Below are positions 62,352 through 64,000 of a stretch of 64,000 bases of DNA, one piece after another. A program made the translations under genes and the position numbers. The DNA comes from JAFGRU01 sp016934985. Lineage in GTDB: Bacteria; Desulfobacterota; Desulfuromonadia; Desulfuromonadales; JAAYDE01. Position 1 is the first letter of the stretch; every line of letters starts with the position of its first letter. Under the pieces are notes generated by a model. The model saw nothing but the letters and a program-made list of their open reading frames with translations. It was not told the origin of the DNA and made no database searches. The stretch is from NCBI GenBank assembly GCA_963665045.2, contig CAXXJQ010000006.1, positions 310,001 through 374,000 of the forward strand, read 5' to 3'.

Positions 62352-63091
62352 GCTGCATGCGGGGCCTGACATCCGCCATCAGAACCCTCTCCATTCTACC
62401 AGTACCGGGCGCGGAGGCCGAAAGCCTGGCCGATGCTTTGCCCTGGTTTCCGCTGGTCGGAGCACTGCTGGGCTGGCTGCTGTTGGCAACAGGGTGGGGC
62501 CTCGAACAATTGCCGGGCATCTGGCCGCAAGGGAGCGCTTTTTCCATTCTCCTGCTCGGCGTCCTGCTGACCCGGGGATTTCACCTTGACGGACTGGCCG
62601 ACTGTGCCGACGGCCTTGGTGGCGGTTACAGCAGGGAAAAACGTCTGGCTATCATGAAGGATTCCCACATTGGCGTCTTCGGTGTCGCTGCCGTCGCCCT
62701 GCTGCTTTTGGGCAAGTGGGTCTGCCTGGCGCGCCTGATATCCGTTAACGGACTGATGTGGTTGCCCACGGCCTGGATCGTCTCCCGCACTGTGCCCGTT
62801 GCTTTGGCGATTTCCCTTCCCTATGCCCGAGAGAACGGGACCGGCGCGGAGTTCGTTCGCGGAAGCCAGGGCAAACATCTGGCAACGGCGTTTATTGTGG
62901 CCGGTGTGCTGATCGGGCTTGGCGGCGGGCCGCTCCATCTACTGGCCTGGATTCCGGCGGGGATTTTTGCCCTGATATTGGGCTGTTACACGCGCCAGCG
63001 CCTCGGCGGCATCACCGGCGATGTCCTCGGCGCATCCATTGAAGTGACGGAAACCCTGATTCTGTTTTTAGGTTGTTTCCTTGTTTTTTAA
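62348..63091 (+). CDS. cobS: adenosylcobinamide-GDP ribazoletransferase (cobalamin synthase)
   Basis: A 247-residue integral membrane enzyme that joins adenosylcobinamide-GDP and alpha-ribazole to form adenosylcobalamin. Six to seven hydrophobic helices are visible. The signature HLDGLADCADGLGGGYSREK lies at ~78-97, with the metal-binding Asp cluster. The ATG at 62348 overlaps the cobT stop by 4 nt. This is the last step of nucleotide loop assembly. Confidence 0.93.
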   Translation: MSCMRGLTSAIRTLSILPVPGAEAESLADALPWFPLVGALLGWLLLATGWGLEQLPGIWPQGSAFSILLLGVLLTRGFHLDGLADCADGLGGGYSREKRLAIMKDSHIGVFGVAAVALLLLGKWVCLARLISVNGLMWLPTAWIVSRTVPVALAISLPYARENGTGAEFVRGSQGKHLATAFIVAGVLIGLGGGPLHLLAWIPAGIFALILGCYTRQRLGGITGDVLGASIEVTETLILFLGCFLVF

Positions 63092-63114
63092 ACCGCGAAG
63101 TGAACTCCTTCTGG

Positions 63115-63320
63115 TTTTCCCCTTGCGATGAAGCCGGAGTGGAGGAAACGTTTTGAGAAAAGACGGACAGTTGAGCGGTGTGTGCGAATTCTGGCCGTCC
63201 TCAAAACGTTTCTGGAGCGCAGGAAACCCGCAGGGCGAATCGCGGGGCGCCCTTTTCTTTGCTTCTTTCTTTTTGGCGTAAAAAGAAAGAAGGCGTCGCC
63301 GGGGGCGCAACCCCGGAAAA
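63115..63320 (+). repeat. ~200-bp dispersed repeat, copy 2
   Basis: Related to 61030-61235: GATGAAGCCGGAGTGGAGGA, TTTTGAGAAAAGACGGACAG, CTGGCCGTCCTCAAAA and CGCGGGGCGCCCTTTTCTTT. It occupies the gap between cobS and cbiP. Confidence 0.65.
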
Positions 63321-63416
63321 CTGAAATTGGGAAAATTGCAGGTAGTTTTAACGTTACAACAAACTCAGCCAGGCTTTGGAATTGAAAGCCTTTGACTTAA
63401 TTTTTTTGAGGAGAAA

Positions 63417-64000
63417 ATGTCCAGAGCACCCTGTCTCGCCATTCTTGGAACCGCTTCCGACGTCGGCAAAAGCGTGGCCGTAGCCGCGCTGTGCCGGATA
63501 TTCTCGGACATGGGGATACAGGTCGCGCCATACAAAGCCCAGAACATGTCCAACAACTCCTATGTCACCCGGGAAGGTCTGGAAATGGGGCGGGCACAGA
63601 TTGCCCAGGCCGAAGCGGCCCGAATCGAACCGAGCGTCGCCATGAATCCCGTGCTGCTCAAGCCAAGCGGCGACACCACCTCCCAAGTTATCCTTCACGG
63701 TCGACCGGTCAGCAGCTTTAATGCCAGGGACTATTACCAGCAGACCGAATTTCTCTTTGCCGAAGCCTGCAAAAGCCTCGATTTTTTGCGTAGCAACTTC
63801 CAACTCGTCATCCTCGAAGGCGCAGGCTCCTGCGGTGAGGTCAACCTCGCTCACCGCGATATCGTCAATTTCCGCATGGCCCATGCCGCCGACGCGCGGG
63901 TCATTCTAACCGCCGACATCAGCCGGGGAGGCGTTTTCGCCCAACTTCTCGGCACCCTGCAGGTGGTGTCGGAAAAAGACCGCCAAAGCGTGGCCGGCTT
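63417..64000 (+). CDS. cbiP: cobyric acid synthase (partial, runs off the window)
   Basis: The first 194 or so residues of a glutamine-dependent amidase that amidates the b, d, e and g side chains of adenosylcobyrinate diamide. The P-loop LGTASDVGKSVAVAAL, PYKAQNMSNNSYVTREG, and NPVLLKPSGDTTSQVI are strongly conserved in the family, and VILEGAGSCGEVNL follows. GAGGAG lies six bases before ATG 63417. The C-terminal amidotransferase domain is beyond position 64000. Confidence 0.93.
   Translation, partial: MSRAPCLAILGTASDVGKSVAVAALCRIFSDMGIQVAPYKAQNMSNNSYVTREGLEMGRAQIAQAEAARIEPSVAMNPVLLKPSGDTTSQVILHGRPVSSFNARDYYQQTEFLFAEACKSLDFLRSNFQLVILEGAGSCGEVNLAHRDIVNFRMAHAADARVILTADISRGGVFAQLLGTLQVVSEKDRQSVAG

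Overview
The window looks like a chromosomal segment of a deltaproteobacterium. A Desulfuromonadales-type anaerobe is my best inference, from the anaerobic (early cobalt) cobalamin pathway with a fused cbiFGH, the style of the housekeeping genes and the dispersed palindromic repeats. No 16S gene or other taxonomic anchor is present.

Layout. (1) 97-6412: a phage-derived block with a Mor-type activator, a Mu gpI-like protein, a coiled-coil protein and a TP901-type tape measure. Inside it, at 1996-2264, lie two tandem ~125-nt non-coding units. Each is predicted to fold into the same pseudoknotted structure, with compensatory base changes between the copies; I know of no described family that matches. 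A lone minus-strand membrane-protein gene converges on them. (2) 6516-9429: an IS630-like transposase with an extra N-terminal region, then two small membrane proteins. (3) 9601-17992: housekeeping genes: hisC, mutY, rnd (frameshifted), fumC (three frameshifts), an HD hydrolase, serS, two tRNA-Ser genes each followed by an RtT-type repeat copying the tRNA 3' end, and tRNA-Arg(ACG). (4) 17993-34687: an island integrated in tRNA-Arg, bounded by a duplicated tRNA 3' half and a 22-bp repeat, with the integrase at the far end. Its alpA-like gene, P4-type primase, iterons and lone small terminase resemble a phage satellite (PICI-like). Cargo is an AT-rich three-gene operon of unknown function and a type III restriction-modification system. 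(5) 34824-50977: TPR protein, RhlE-type helicase, S8 lipoprotein protease, 6S RNA, a DisA_N/DAC-like protein, a 2H phosphoesterase-HAD fusion, a STAND-like NTPase with TPRs, a cysteine-cluster protein, a VWA-OmpA protein and remnants of a DUF362 gene and a GNAT gene. (6) 51048-64000: a cobalamin riboswitch followed by cbiL, cbiC, cbiD, cbiET, cbiFGH, cbiA, cbiR, cobU, cobT, cobS and the start of cbiP.

How it works together. The last block builds the corrin ring anaerobically, amidates it and adds the lower ligand. CbiR and CobU/CobT/CobS also let the cell salvage and remodel foreign cobamides. The riboswitch lets the end product control the operon. The island is a self-contained integrating and replicating module with defence-type cargo that probably depends on a helper phage. 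Dispersed hairpin-rich repeats occupy several intergenic gaps, including three inside the cobalamin cluster.

No search or folding program was run. Family names rest on recognised motifs, and RNA structures on base pairing read by eye.
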